Below are positions 9,562-20,914 of a stretch of DNA of 64,000 bases, in pieces; the first letter of the stretch is position 1; each line of letters opens with the position of its first letter. The position numbers and the translations under genes are program-made. The stretch covers positions 2,418,001 to 2,482,000 of the forward strand of contig NZ_MVAD01000001.1 in assembly GCF_002007115.1 (NCBI RefSeq), given 5' to 3'. Source of the stretch: Massilia sp. KIM (GTDB lineage: Bacteria > Pseudomonadota > Gammaproteobacteria > Burkholderiales > Burkholderiaceae_D). Under the pieces are notes generated by a model. That model did no database searches. It saw only the letters and a program-made list of their open reading frames with translations, and was not told the DNA's origin.

Positions 9562-11139
9562 TCAGGCCGCTTCCAGCGCGCGGCGCCCGTTCGCGCCGCG
9601 CAGCTTGAAAGTCCCCACCAGCGCCGACAATTCGGCGGCCTGCTGCCGCATCGAGGCCGCCGCCGCCGCGGCCTCCTCCACCATCGCCGCGTTCTGCTGG
9701 GTCGACAGATCCATCTCGGCGATCGCCCTGGTCACCTGTTCCACCCCGCTGGCCTGGCCGGTGCTGGCTTCGTGGATGGTCCCGAGGATCGCCGCCACCT
9801 GGTGCACGTGCTCCAGCACCGCGCGCATGGTCGCCCCGGCCTGCTCGGCCATCCCGGTGCCGGCCTCGATCTCGCCGGCCGATTCCCCGATCAGCTTCTT
9901 GATCTCCTTAGCCGCGCCGGCGCTGTGCTGGGCGAGGTTGCGCACCTCGGCCGCCACCACCGCGAAGCCGCGCCCTTCGCTGCCGGCGCGCGCCGCTTCC
10001 ACCGCCGCGTTCAGGGCCAGGATATTGGTCTGGAAGGCGATGCTGTCGATCATGCCGGTGATGTCCACGATGCGCTCGGCCGAGGCCTTGATCGCGCCCA
10101 TGCGCGCCACCAGTTGCTCGACCGCCTGCGCGCCCTCGATCGCCACGCCGGAGGCGGACTGGGCCAGGGTATTGGCCTGGCGCGCGCTGGCGTTGTTGCG
10201 GGAGATGGCCTCGTTCAGTTCTTCCATCGCGCCCACCGTCTGGCGCAGCGCCGTGGCCTGGCGCTCGGTGCGTTGCGACAGGTCCTGGTTGCCGTCCGCG
10301 ATCTCGCTGGACGCCGAGTCGATCGCCTGCGCGCCCTGCAGCACCTGCGACACCGTCGAGGACACGCCCTGGGTCATGCCGTTGAGGGCGTCGAACAGGC
10401 GGCCGATCTCGTCGCCGCGCGCATGCCGGATCACCGGCCGCAGGTCGCCCCTGGCCACCTGCTCGGCCAGGCCGGCCGCCTGCTGCAGCGGGCCGACGAT
10501 GTTGCGGGTCAGGACAAAGGCCAGCGCGCCGCCGACCGCCAGCGCGCCCAGGCACAAGACCGCCAGCAGCGATTTGCTGAAGGCCGAGGCGGTGGCCGAC
10601 TCGTCGGCCAGGCGGTGCGCCTCCCCGCTCTCGTGCCGCAGCAGCGCTTCGAGCGCCGCCACCTGGGCCTTGTAGCCCTGCTCCCAGCGTCCGCTCACGA
10701 GCTGCTCGACCACCTGGGTCTGGCCAAATTCCTTGGCCTTGAACAGCTCGGCCTGGGTCGCGGCCAGCGCCGCCTTGTGCTTGGCGGCCGCCTGCAGCAG
10801 CGCGCGCTCCTGCTCGGTGGCGGGCAGCTTGCCCAGCTTCGCCTCGATGGCGGCAGCGGCCTTGCCGCCCTCCGCCAGCTGGGCCTGGAAGTAGTCGGCC
10901 AGCTCCAGGCTGTCGCTGCGCGCGATGGAGACGGTGCGCGAGCCGTTCAGGCGCTCGATGCCGAGCAGGTCGGAAACCAGCTGCTGCTTGGCCAGCTTGT
11001 CGTCGACCAGGTCGGAAGTGAGACGGTCGGCCGCCTCCATCCGCCACAAGGCCACGGCCGAGATCAGGATGATGACGAGGGCGACGATGCCGAAGGAAGC
11101 GAGGATCTTGGTGCCGGTGTTGAGCTGTGCGAGGCGCAT
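9562..11139 (-). CDS. methyl-accepting chemotaxis protein
   Basis: A 525-residue transmembrane chemoreceptor. A first membrane segment (about 12-32) and a second (about 190-212) bracket a helical periplasmic ligand domain of about 160 residues resembling four-helix-bundle sensors. A HAMP domain follows ('[20 protein letters not shown]'), then the signalling domain with the highly conserved hairpin tip '[20 protein letters not shown]'. Glutamine/glutamate-rich helices flank the tip for adaptation. It ends in '[11 protein letters not shown]' without the CheR-tethering NWETF-type pentapeptide. No other chemotaxis gene is nearby, so it is an orphan receptor with unknown ligand. It converges with the DUF2939 gene 11 bases away. 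Confidence 0.94.
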   Translation of the reverse strand: MRLAQLNTGTKILASFGIVALVIILISAVALWRMEAADRLTSDLVDDKLAKQQLVSDLLGIERLNGSRTVSIARSDSLELADYFQAQLAEGGKAAAAIEAKLGKLPATEQERALLQAAAKHKAALAATQAELFKAKEFGQTQVVEQLVSGRWEQGYKAQVAALEALLRHESGEAHRLADESATASAFSKSLLAVLCLGALAVGGALAFVLTRNIVGPLQQAAGLAEQVARGDLRPVIRHARGDEIGRLFDALNGMTQGVSSTVSQVLQGAQAIDSASSEIADGNQDLSQRTERQATALRQTVGAMEELNEAISRNNASARQANTLAQSASGVAIEGAQAVEQLVARMGAIKASAERIVDITGMIDSIAFQTNILALNAAVEAARAGSEGRGFAVVAAEVRNLAQHSAGAAKEIKKLIGESAGEIEAGTGMAEQAGATMRAVLEHVHQVAAILGTIHEASTGQASGVEQVTRAIAEMDLSTQQNAAMVEEAAAAAASMRQQAAELSALVGTFKLRGANGRRALEAA

Positions 11140-11265
11140 GGCAAGTACATGAAAAGAAACAGTACTTGCAGTTTAGAAATCAAATATGACACCCATATGA
11201 ACAAGCGTGTCATTTTTGTCGCCAGAATGTAAAGCCCGCGCCGGCAGCGGCGCGGGCGTGGACGC

Positions 11266-14200
11266 TCAGCGCTTGAGGGCCGGGATGGCCGCCGGTTTCC
11301 ACGGCTTCACCGGCTGCTCCTTGAGCTTTTTCTCGAGCAGCTCGAGCGCCGTTTCGAGCTGGCGATCGCGGCCCTGGAAGGTCTCGTGCGGCAAGTTGTC
11401 GACCTCGACGTCGGGCGTGACGCCCACGCCTTCGATCAGCCATTCGCCGTCGCTCGAGAACTGGCCGAACTCCGCCACCCGCGCCATGCCGTTGTCCGAC
11501 AGGCCGTTGCCGTCGCTGAGCCAGACCCCGGCGCCGGCGGTGCGCTTGCCGACCACCGGGCCGAGCTTGAGGGCCTTGACGCCGGCGGCGAAGGTTTCGC
11601 CGTCGGAATAGGTCAGCTCGTCCGCCAGCACCACCAGGTGGCCGCGGAAGCTGTTCTGCATGTTCGACTGCGGCTGGCTGCCGTTCGAGGCCCAGAAGGC
11701 CCAGGAGCGGCGCAGCAGCTTCTCGATGATCCAGCTGTCGATGTTGCCGCCGTTGTTGCGGCGCACGTCGATGATCAGGCCTTCCTTGTTGATGTTGGCG
11801 TAGAAGTCGCGCGCGAAGGCGTTGATGTCGCGCGCCACCATGGCGCGCAGGTGCAGGTAGCCGATCCTGCCCTTGCTGGCGGTGTCGACCTGCTGGGCCC
11901 TGCCCTGCTCCCAGTCGGCGTAGCGCAGGCTGGCATGGCGCGCCATCGGCACCGGCGTCACGATCACCTGGCGCGGCTTGCCGCCCGGGCTCTTCACCTG
12001 CAACAGCACCTGCTTGTCGGCCTGGTCCAGCAGCAGGTCGGCGATGTCGCGCGCCTCCACCAGCGACTTGCCGTTGACAGCCAGGATCACGTCGCCCTCC
12101 TTCACGTTCACGTCGGGCAGCGCGAGCGGGCCGGCCTCCGAGGGCAGTTCGGGCTCGCTGCGGTAGACGCGGTCGACGCGGTAGCCCTCGGTGGTGCGGC
12201 TGAGGACCGCGCCCAGGCTGGACGGGGTGCCTTCGGCCGCCGCGCGGCGCACGTCGCCGGGGCGGATCTGCGAATGCAGCGCGCCGACCTCGCCCACCAT
12301 CATGCCCAGCACGTCGTCCAGCTCGGCGCGGTCGGTGACGCGCTCGACCAGCGGCGCATAGCGCGCGCGCACGGCGTTCCAGTCCACGCCGCGCATGCGG
12401 GCGTCGTACAGGAAGTCGCGGTGCATGCGCCAGGCGTCGTTGAACATCTGCTTCCATTCCATGCGCGGATCGGTGCTGATCGCCCAGTCGTCGATCTTGA
12501 CCCTGGCCTTGCTCAGGTCGGCCGGCGCCTTGGCGCCGGCGGCCACGATCAGCATCTCGCCAGGCGCGCCGCGCGTGAAGGTCCGGTAGAACACGTGCTT
12601 GCGGTCGGCGCTCAGGCCGAACTCGCGCACGTTGGCCGCGAAGGTTTCGGGTTGCGGCGCGCTGCGCGCGATCTCCAGGGTCTTGAGCACGCCCTTCTGG
12701 CCGTCGTCGGAATCGAGCAGGTAGAGGCGCTTGTCGTCCAGCGCCAGGGCGCGGTAGTTGCCGGGGGCGACCGGCACCTCGTACAGGCGCTCGCGCAGGC
12801 CGGCGTAGACGATGGCGGGCGTCGGCGCCTTGGGCTTGTCGGCTTCCTTGGCGTCCTTGGCGGCATTGACCGCGTTGGCGGCGGCTGCAGCGGCCACGGC
12901 GGCGGTCCTGTCGGCGGCGGTCTCGTCCGCGCCCGGGGTCTTGACGGCGGCCCTGGCGGCGGCTTCGACCGACTTCTCTTCCGGCTTGGTCAGCTCGTCC
13001 TCGGGCTTGAAGGGGAAGCGCGTGCCCGGCTGCAGGGCCAGCGCATAAACGCCGACGCGCTTGTCGAACACCGGCCCCATGTTGCGGTCGCCCCAGGGCG
13101 AGGCATTGCCGAGGTTGAAGTGGCGCGCCGACAGGAAGTACAGCCACTTGCCGTCCGGAGAGAAGGCCGGCGAATTGGCCTCGTAGCGGTCGGTGGTCAC
13201 GAAGCTCATCTGCTTCGTCCCCAGGTTATAGAGGCCGATCTGGTTGCGCTGCTCGCTGCTGCCGACCCGCACCAGGGCCAGGTTGCGGCTGTCGGGCGAC
13301 CACACCACCTGTTCCAGGCGGTCGATGCCGACCTGGCCGGCGTCGTCGATCACCGTGTTCGCTTTGCTGGCGAGGTCGAGCAGCCAGGTGCGGCCCTTCT
13401 TGTCGGTGTGGGCCAGCCACTTGCCGTCCGGCGAGGGATACAGGTTCCAGCGGTGGGCGGCGCCATCCTGGGTCAGGCGTTCGCCGTGGCCGGAGCCGTC
13501 GGCGGCATAGCGCCAGATCTCGTTTTCGCCGCTGGTGTCGACGATGGCGTAGACCCATTTGTCGTCGTGGCTGAAGACCGCGCCGCGGGCGCGCGCGCCC
13601 AGCGGCACCGCGATCTCGACGCGGCGATAGCTGCCGGTGCCGGCGATGGTGACGCGGCCGCGCGCGGTGAGCACGATGCGCTCGGCCTTGTTGGCGACCT
13701 CGATGTTGGTGAGCGCGTCGAGCGGCGACTTCACGCGGCGCACGCGCTGCTGGTCGAAGTCCGAGACCAGGCTGGCCTTGAGCAGGCTGTCGCTGCCGCT
13801 GGCCAGGTCCAGCACGCGCAGGTCGGCGCCGAGCTGGTAGACGATGCGGCCGTCGCCCAGCGAGGCGGTGCGCACGTCCCATTCCTTGTGCTGGGTGTGG
13901 ACGCGGCGGTCGCTGCCGTCCGGGAGCGAGGACCAGATGTTGTCGGCCCCTCCGGCGTCGCTGATGAAGTAGATTCGTCCCGCGTGCCACATGGCGCGCC
14001 GGTTGTTGGCGTTGTCGCCCTTGAACAGCGGGCTGGCCTCGGCCTGCGCGCCCAGGTCGAAGCGCCACAGCTGGGCGTGGGCGCCGCCGCGGTAGGACTT
14101 GACGTTATCGTTGGTCATCGACAGGCCCATGCGCGTGAAGTAGACCGTGCGCCCCGCGTCGTCCAGCGTCGCGTCGTTGGCGTCGGCCAGCGGCAGCACG

Positions 14201-14637
14201 CGGCGCTTCATCGTGGCCGGATCGAGGGCGGCGACCACGCGGTGCTTGGCCGGGCCGACCGAGTTTTCGGTGCTGACCAGCACCTCGCCCTGGGCGGTCC
14301 AGCCGAGCACGGTGACGCCGCCGTTCTCGAATGTGATGCGCTTGGGCAGGCCGCCTTCGAGGGGCATCACATAGGCTTCCTGCGCGCCCTCGTAGGAAGC
14401 GGCGAAGGCGACCAGCTTGCCGTCATGGGAGATGGCGGCGTGGGTCTCGGCCGACGGGTGGGTGGTCAGGCGGGTGGCCTTGCCGCCCTGGATCGTGGTG
14501 CGCCACAGGTCGCCCTCGGCGGTGAAGACCACGGTGTCGCCGCGGACGGCCGGGAAGCGGAAATAAGGATCGGCGGCGAGGGCCTGGCTGCCGGCGAAGG
14601 CGAGCGAGAGCGCGAGGATGGTGCGGGTGAGGGTCAT
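11266..14637 (-). CDS. tricorn-type S41 protease, periplasmic
   Basis: A 1123-residue tricorn protease homologue. The signal peptide ends near 'FAGSQALAADP' (about residue 21). Two beta-propeller regions with repeated 'SHDGK', 'SPDGKWL' and 'SPDSRN' blades cover roughly residues 25-660, a C1-like segment holds His about 738 ('MHRDFLYDARMRGVDW'), a PDZ domain lies around 796-880, and the S41 core holds the nucleophile Ser1011 in 'TYSDGETFAAG' after 'IDVRRNNGGN'. An alanine-rich, charged insertion interrupts the second propeller near residues 550-605. Tricorn proteins degrade oligopeptides; a signal peptide implies export here. The ATG at 14637 fits the signal peptide; extension upstream would read into a REP-like repeat pair and is rejected. 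Confidence 0.92.
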   Translation of the reverse strand: MTLTRTILALSLAFAGSQALAADPYFRFPAVRGDTVVFTAEGDLWRTTIQGGKATRLTTHPSAETHAAISHDGKLVAFAASYEGAQEAYVMPLEGGLPKRITFENGGVTVLGWTAQGEVLVSTENSVGPAKHRVVAALDPATMKRRVLPLADANDATLDDAGRTVYFTRMGLSMTNDNVKSYRGGAHAQLWRFDLGAQAEASPLFKGDNANNRRAMWHAGRIYFISDAGGADNIWSSLPDGSDRRVHTQHKEWDVRTASLGDGRIVYQLGADLRVLDLASGSDSLLKASLVSDFDQQRVRRVKSPLDALTNIEVANKAERIVLTARGRVTIAGTGSYRRVEIAVPLGARARGAVFSHDDKWVYAIVDTSGENEIWRYAADGSGHGERLTQDGAAHRWNLYPSPDGKWLAHTDKKGRTWLLDLASKANTVIDDAGQVGIDRLEQVVWSPDSRNLALVRVGSSEQRNQIGLYNLGTKQMSFVTTDRYEANSPAFSPDGKWLYFLSARHFNLGNASPWGDRNMGPVFDKRVGVYALALQPGTRFPFKPEDELTKPEEKSVEAAARAAVKTPGADETAADRTAAVAAAAAANAVNAAKDAKEADKPKAPTPAIVYAGLRERLYEVPVAPGNYRALALDDKRLYLLDSDDGQKGVLKTLEIARSAPQPETFAANVREFGLSADRKHVFYRTFTRGAPGEMLIVAAGAKAPADLSKARVKIDDWAISTDPRMEWKQMFNDAWRMHRDFLYDARMRGVDWNAVRARYAPLVERVTDRAELDDVLGMMVGEVGALHSQIRPGDVRRAAAEGTPSSLGAVLSRTTEGYRVDRVYRSEPELPSEAGPLALPDVNVKEGDVILAVNGKSLVEARDIADLLLDQADKQVLLQVKSPGGKPRQVIVTPVPMARHASLRYADWEQGRAQQVDTASKGRIGYLHLRAMVARDINAFARDFYANINKEGLIIDVRRNNGGNIDSWIIEKLLRRSWAFWASNGSQPQSNMQNSFRGHLVVLADELTYSDGETFAAGVKALKLGPVVGKRTAGAGVWLSDGNGLSDNGMARVAEFGQFSSDGEWLIEGVGVTPDVEVDNLPHETFQGRDRQLETALELLEKKLKEQPVKPWKPAAIPALKR

Positions 14638-14784
14638 GGTCACTGCGGCAGGGGTCACTGAAGAGCATGAGTTTGCCACAGGGGAAAGAGGTGTTGGCGT
14701 GCATACAGGCAAAAAAAGGCCTGCGTTGTTGTGCTTGTGGTGCGCGGAGTTCTGGTTCAAGGCTGCGTCAGTGGTGCGCAACCA

Positions 14785-14893
14785 AACTTGGGTTCCGGCC
14801 TTCGCCGGAACGACGGTTTCTCGGCTGACCACTACGCTAATTTTTACCTTCAGCGTGAATACGTCGTTCCGGCGAAGGCCGGAACCCAAGTTT
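14785..14893. repeat. head-to-head pair of REP-like palindromes
   Basis: Copy one (14785-14817) reads AACTTGGGTTCCGGCCTTCG and continues CCGGAACGACGG; copy two (14862-14893) is its reverse complement. The spacer of about 44 bases is AT-rich. The pair can form individual hairpins or one long cruciform. It sits upstream of the tricorn gene start and beyond the clpA terminator; otherwise the gap 14638-14984 holds only that terminator. Confidence 0.85.
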
Positions 14894-14938
14894 GCGAAAC
14901 GACAACCTTCGCCTGAATCGCCCACGAACCCAAGGGAC

Positions 14939-14967
14939 AAAAAAAAACCGCGCCGTAGCGCGGTTTT
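14939..14967 (-). terminator. Rho-independent terminator of clpS-clpA
   Basis: A perfect ten-base stem, AAAACCGCGC/GCGCGGTTTT, closes a four-base loop at 14944-14967. On the minus strand it runs into nine T residues. It begins 17 bases after the clpA stop codon. Confidence 0.88.
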
Positions 14968-14984
14968 ATTGAGCCTGCCGAGAA

Positions 14985-17281
<2,297 letters not shown>

Positions 17282-17285
<4 letters not shown>

Positions 17286-17584
17286 ACTTCCTCCATCACG
17301 CATTGCAGGGGGTGCCCCGCCTTGCGCGCATGCGTTAAGACAAACTCCACTTTGGTACACGCTATATCTTTGGAAAACACGCCGCACACCCCTTTACCAT
17401 GGCGATGCACTGAAAGCATGATCTGGGTCGCCGTTTCGCGATCCTTGTTGAAGTACTCCTGAATAATGGCGACCACAAACTCCATCGGGGTGTAGTCGTC
17501 ATTCAGCAGCGCCACCTGATAGAGTGGCGGCGGTTTGACTGTCTGCCGCTCCAGCAGCTGTTCGGTATCGTGCTTCGTTGCCAT
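17282..17584 (-). CDS. clpS: ATP-dependent Clp protease adaptor ClpS
   Basis: A 100-residue adaptor that recognises N-degrons and delivers them to ClpA. The diagnostic core '[15 protein letters not shown]' carries the conserved Asn-Asp-Asp of the N-degron pocket, and '[16 protein letters not shown]' carries the His of the same site. The first 20 residues form the flexible N-terminal extension expected for the family. It is coupled to clpA by an ATGA overlap. A cold-shock gene is divergent upstream, a widespread arrangement. Confidence 0.96.
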
Positions 17585-17905
17585 GGGGTTATTCTAATGC
17601 TTTCGGGGTTGGTGCCAAGCGTAAAAATCAGCTCGCTTTCATGTGCTTTCATCTTACAAGTTTTCCGCTGATTGCGCAGATGGCGATCCAATTGTAGAAA
17701 TCAAGTGCACCCGTTGTGGCCGTAGTGAAAAATTTAACAAGAGACACGCAAAACCGCTTGACTTCAGTGATTATTCCACCAACAATGCAGACATTGACAT
17801 TGTACTTATGTACTTGTTGATAAGAAGTGAGCAGGCTGAGGAGGGGGCAAGAAGCTTCTTGCTTTTATGGCTCGTGTGATTTGTTTTTAATTGAAAGTTT
17901 CTTTT
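17585..17905. other. AT-rich divergent control region clpS / cold-shock gene
   Basis: This 321-base gap is markedly AT-rich compared with the neighbouring genes. It should hold the clpS promoter and a long leader for the cold-shock gene; long structured leaders are usual for csp genes. A small imperfect inverted repeat around GAAGCTTCTTGC is visible near 17850-17863. I see no convincing gene in it. Confidence 0.5.
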
Positions 17906-18109
17906 ATGGCAACTGGTACTGTTAAGTGGTTCAATGATTCCAAAGGTTTTGGCTTCATCACTCCTGATGACGGCGGCGAGGATCTGTTCGCGCACTTCTC
18001 CGCAATCAATATGACCGGTTTTAAGACCCTCAAAGAAGGTCAGAAAGTCCAATTCGAAGTCACGCAAGGCCCGAAAGGCAAGCAAGCTTCCAACATCCAG
18101 GGCGTGTAA
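17906..18109 (+). CDS. cold-shock domain protein (CspA family)
   Basis: A 67-residue single cold-shock domain protein. Both nucleic-acid-binding motifs are present, 'KGFGFITP' (RNP1) and 'DLFAHFS' (RNP2), preceded by 'GTVKWFND'. It acts as an RNA chaperone or antiterminator in the cytoplasm. No strong Shine-Dalgarno is visible in front of the ATG, which fits structure-dependent translation of csp leaders but is not proof. It is monocistronic, with a strong terminator 20 bases downstream, and is divergent from clpS-clpA. Confidence 0.95.
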   Translation: MATGTVKWFNDSKGFGFITPDDGGEDLFAHFSAINMTGFKTLKEGQKVQFEVTQGPKGKQASNIQGV

Positions 18110-18130
18110 TACCTCTCCCCCGGAAGCAAG

Positions 18131-18158
18131 AGACCCCGCGACAGCGGGGTTTTTTTTT
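18131..18158 (+). terminator. Rho-independent terminator of the cold-shock gene
   Basis: A seven-base stem ACCCCGC/GCGGGGT with a four-base loop is followed directly by a run of nine T residues. Confidence 0.9.
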
Positions 18159-18175
18159 GCCCTCGGCGCGCGCTG

Positions 18176-18439
18176 TCAGTGCCGCGCGTATTCGCGCAGC
18201 GCCGCGAAACGGTGCAGGTCCGCCAGCAGGCAGGCCAGGCGCTCCTCGCTCACCGAACCGGCGCGCCCCAGCAACTCGTCCCGCTCCCAGTCGGCCAGCA
18301 CCGCATGGAAGCGGCGCGCCAGGTCGGCGCCCTGCTCTTCCAGGCCCGGCGGCAGCGCAGCCGGCCCGTCGAGCAGCCAGTCATGGCAGAACCCCTCGAT
18401 GAAGCTGTCGATCCGTGCCGCATCCACTAAGCGCTCCAT
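18176..18439 (-). CDS. small hypothetical protein downstream of icd
   Basis: An 87-residue, largely helical, soluble protein rich in Arg, Leu and acidic residues, with no family that I recognise. The ATG at 18439 has GGGG a few bases upstream; a GTG twelve bases earlier is an alternative start. It lies downstream of icd on the same strand, just past a perfect hairpin, so it is probably expressed by read-through or from its own promoter. Base composition and wobble preference look like those of neighbouring genes, which supports it as real, but confidence is moderate. Confidence 0.55.
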   Translation of the reverse strand: MERLVDAARIDSFIEGFCHDWLLDGPAALPPGLEEQGADLARRFHAVLADWERDELLGRAGSVSEERLACLLADLHRFAALREYARH

Positions 18440-18457
18440 GCCAGCCCCCACATATGA

Positions 18458-18489
18458 GAAAGCCCCGGTTCGGAGGAGCCGGGGCTTTC
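18458..18489 (-). terminator. hairpin terminator after icd
   Basis: A perfect eleven-base stem GAAAGCCCCGG/CCGGGGCTTTC with a ten-base loop lies 31 bases beyond the icd stop. The T-tract after it on the minus strand is short (TTTCTC), so termination may be partial. Confidence 0.7.
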
Positions 18490-18520
18490 ATCATAACCGC
18501 TTCAGGAAACGAAGGGCGCG

Positions 18521-19774
18521 TCACATGTTCTCGATCATGACCTCGCCGAAACCGGAGCAGGACACCTGGGTCGCGCCCTCCATCAAACGGGCGAAGTCGT
18601 AGGTGACCTTCTTGGACAGGATCGCCTTTTCCATCGAGCTGATGATCAGGTCGGCGGCCTCGGTCCAGCCCATGTGGCGCAGCATCATCTCGGCCGACAG
18701 GATCAGCGAGCCCGGATTCACGTAGTCCTTGCCCGCGTACTTGGGCGCGGTGCCATGGGTGGCCTCGAACATGGCCACCGAGTCCGACATGTTGGCACCC
18801 GGCGCGATGCCGATGCCGCCGACCTGGGCCGCCAGTGCGTCCGAGATGTAGTCGCCGTTCAGGTTCAGGGTGGCGATCACGCTGTACTCGGCCGGGCGCA
18901 GCAGGATCTGCTGGAGGAAGGCGTCGGCGATCGAATCCTTGACCACGATGTCGCGCCCGGTCTTGGGGTTCTTGAACTTGCACCACGGGCCGCCATCGAT
19001 CAGCTCGGCGCCGAACTCGCGCTGGGCCAGGGCATAGCCCCAGTCACGGAAGCCCCCTTCGGTGTACTTCATGATATTGCCCTTGTGGACCAGGGTCACC
19101 GAAGGCTTATCGTTGTCGATCGCGTACTGGATCGCCTTGCGCACCAGGCGCTCGGTGCCTTCGCGCGAGACCGGCTTGACGCCGATGCCCGAGCTCTCGG
19201 GGAAGCGGATCTTGTTGACGCCCATTTCCTTGATCAGGAAGTCGATCACCTTGCGCGCGCCGTCCGAGCCCGCGGCCCATTCGATGCCGGCGTAAATGTC
19301 CTCGGAGTTCTCGCGGAAGATGACCATGTCGGTCTTTTCCGGTTCCTTCAGCGGCGAAGGCACGCCCTTGAAGTAGCGCACCGGGCGCAGGCAGACGTAG
19401 AGGTCGAGCTCCTGGCGGAGGGCCACGTTGAGCGAACGGATGCCACCGCCCACCGGGGTGGTCAGCGGGCCCTTGATCGAGACCACGTAATCCTTGAGCA
19501 CTTCCAGGGTCTCGCCGGGCAGCCAGACGTCCGGGCCGTAGACCCTGGTCGCCTTCTCGCCGGCGTAGATTTCCATCCAGCTGATCTTGCGCTGGCCGCC
19601 ATAGGCCTTGGCCACGGCCGCGTCGACCACCTTGATCATCACCGGGGTGATGTCGACGCCGGTGCCGTCGCCTTCGATATAGGGGATGATCGGGGTCGCG
19701 GGAACGCCGAGCGTGTAATCGGCCTTGACGGTGATCTTCTGGCCGTCCGCCGGAACGGTGATATGTTGGTACAT
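18521..19774 (-). CDS. icd: NADP-dependent isocitrate dehydrogenase (dimeric type)
   Basis: A 417-residue enzyme, nearly the length of E. coli Icd (416). It converts isocitrate to 2-oxoglutarate in the TCA cycle. The substrate serine region '[22 protein letters not shown]', the '[13 protein letters not shown]' motif and the metal-binding '[10 protein letters not shown]' segment are all present. It coexists with the unrelated monomeric isozyme at 20915-23146. The divergent neighbour is rluE, a synteny also known from enterobacteria. About 90-150 bases upstream lies a composite element shared with the monomeric gene. Confidence 0.97.
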   Translation of the reverse strand: MYQHITVPADGQKITVKADYTLGVPATPIIPYIEGDGTGVDITPVMIKVVDAAVAKAYGGQRKISWMEIYAGEKATRVYGPDVWLPGETLEVLKDYVVSIKGPLTTPVGGGIRSLNVALRQELDLYVCLRPVRYFKGVPSPLKEPEKTDMVIFRENSEDIYAGIEWAAGSDGARKVIDFLIKEMGVNKIRFPESSGIGVKPVSREGTERLVRKAIQYAIDNDKPSVTLVHKGNIMKYTEGGFRDWGYALAQREFGAELIDGGPWCKFKNPKTGRDIVVKDSIADAFLQQILLRPAEYSVIATLNLNGDYISDALAAQVGGIGIAPGANMSDSVAMFEATHGTAPKYAGKDYVNPGSLILSAEMMLRHMGWTEAADLIISSMEKAILSKKVTYDFARLMEGATQVSCSGFGEVMIENM

Positions 19775-19864
19775 CGTGTTCTCCCAGGTGGTCGCATGCG
19801 GCTGCGCGGAAGGACGGCGGCAGGCGCGGTCAGCGATCTATTACAATGGCGATGGCAGCTGCTA

Positions 19865-19927
19865 GTCTTGTATAAGACATGAATGTGTCGTCTTGCATTA
19901 TGCACCAGTATTTTGCCAGGCGCCACG
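19865..19927 (-). promoter_or_regulatory. shared control element upstream of icd
   Basis: It consists of the palindrome GTCTT-GTAT-AAGAC (19865-19878), then 17 bases, then a 32-base block (19896-19927) beginning CATTATGCACCAGTATTTT and ending GGCGCCACG. The same two parts with the same 17-base spacing lie upstream of the monomeric isocitrate dehydrogenase gene (23208-23270), where the long block matches at 29 of 32 positions. The palindrome is 91-104 bases before the icd start. Operator, promoter or both; the factor is unknown to me. Confidence 0.72.
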
Positions 19928-19976
19928 CTGCGCGTTTCCGCCCCGGCGGCCACTGATTCTGTTCCTGTTAACTTCG

Positions 19977-20534
19977 ATGCCTTTAATCCTGTTCAATAAA
20001 CCCTTCCAGGTCCTTTGCCAGTTCTCGCCGCAGGAGGGGCGCGAATCGCTCGCCGACTATCTCAAGATTCCCGGCATCTACCCTGCCGGGCGGCTGGACG
20101 CGGACAGCGAGGGTTTGATGCTGCTGACCGACGACGGCAAGCTGCAGCACAAGATCGCGCATCCGGACCACAAGGAGGCGAAGACCTACCTGGTGCAGGT
20201 GGACGGTGTGGCGGACGCGGCCGCGCTGACGCGCCTGCAGGCGCCGCTCGACCTGGGGGACTTCGTGACCAAGCCCTGCCGCGCGGTGCGGATCGCCGAG
20301 CCGCAATGGCTGTGGCCGCGCAACCCGCCGATCCGGGCGCGGGCGGACAAGCCGACCAGCTGGATCGCGATCACGCTGGAAGAAGGGAAAAACCGGCAGG
20401 TGCGCAGGATGACGGCGGCGGTGGGCTTGCCGACCTTGCGGCTGGTGCGCAGCAGTATCGGGCCGTTTTCGCTGGCGACGCATCCCTTGATGCCGGGGGA
20501 GTTCATGGAGGTGGCGGCTTCGTTGCTGCGCTGA
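19977..20534 (+). CDS. rluE: 23S rRNA pseudouridine synthase RluE-type
   Basis: A 185-residue member of the RsuA/RluB/E/F family, which isomerises uridine to pseudouridine in ribosomal RNA. The catalytic Asp is in 'GRLDADSEGLMLLTDDG'. The 'KTYLVQVDG' and 'KNRQVRRMTAAVG' motifs complete the catalytic fold. It lacks the N-terminal S4 domain of RsuA/RluB, which matches RluE. The ATG at 19977 starts right before the 'LILFNKPF' beginning of the domain. It is divergent from icd, as in E. coli. RluF is excluded by length, but the exact target position in 23S rRNA is inferred. Confidence 0.88.
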   Translation: MPLILFNKPFQVLCQFSPQEGRESLADYLKIPGIYPAGRLDADSEGLMLLTDDGKLQHKIAHPDHKEAKTYLVQVDGVADAAALTRLQAPLDLGDFVTKPCRAVRIAEPQWLWPRNPPIRARADKPTSWIAITLEEGKNRQVRRMTAAVGLPTLRLVRSSIGPFSLATHPLMPGEFMEVAASLLR

Positions 20535-20580
20535 CCGCGTTCGGCCTGCGGGCTACGGACAAGCCTTCGGCCTGCAGGCA

Positions 20581-20842
20581 AACTTGGGTTCCGGCCTTCG
20601 CCGGAACGACGTGCAAAGGGCGGCGGTTGGTGCAAGCGTAGTGGCCTGCGCCAAAAACTTGGGTCCCCGCCTTCGCGGGAACGACGTGCGAAGGGCGGCG
20701 GTTGAAGCAAACGTAGTGGCCGCCCCAAAAACCTGGGTTCCCGCCTTCGCGGGAACGACGTGCGAAGGGCGGCGGTTGATGCAAACGTAGTGGCCTGCCC
20801 CAAGACCGTCGTTCCCGCGAAGGCGGGAACCCAAGTTTCTCA
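20581..20842. repeat. tandem array of REP-like units with an inverted cap
   Basis: Three direct units begin at about 20581, 20656 and 20730, giving a period of 74-75 bases. Each contains a palindrome of the ACTTGGGT family followed by the same linker, GTGC(A/G)AAGGGCGGCGGTTG, and a GTAGTGGCC tail. After the third unit, an inverted copy of the palindrome closes the array (about 20808-20837). The array fills the gap between rluE and the idh terminator. Confidence 0.88.
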
Positions 20843-20859
20843 GCCCACCACGAACGCAA

Positions 20860-20892
20860 AAAAAAACCGCCGGCCCAAAAGCCGGCGGTTTT
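20860..20892 (-). terminator. Rho-independent terminator of the monomeric idh gene
   Basis: A twelve-base perfect stem AAAACCGCCGGC/GCCGGCGGTTTT encloses a six-base loop. On the minus strand it runs into a stretch of nine T residues. It begins about 23 bases after the idh stop codon. Confidence 0.9.
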
Positions 20893-20914
20893 CAACGAGG
20901 CCTACGCGAAGCGC

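Noticed and set aside
11386..14661. A 1091-codon open frame on the plus strand
   Set aside because: It is the antisense shadow of the tricorn protease gene, with no domain motifs and a biased His/Gln/Arg composition.
14638..14940. A 101-codon N-terminal extension of the tricorn gene
   Set aside because: It would put two REP-like palindromes into the protein and bury the signal peptide.
17643..17879. Possible 78-residue protein with a Cys-x-x-Cys pair in front of the cold-shock gene
   Set aside because: It lies in the AT-rich leader/promoter region, has no ribosome site, and only a single Cys pair; more likely chance.
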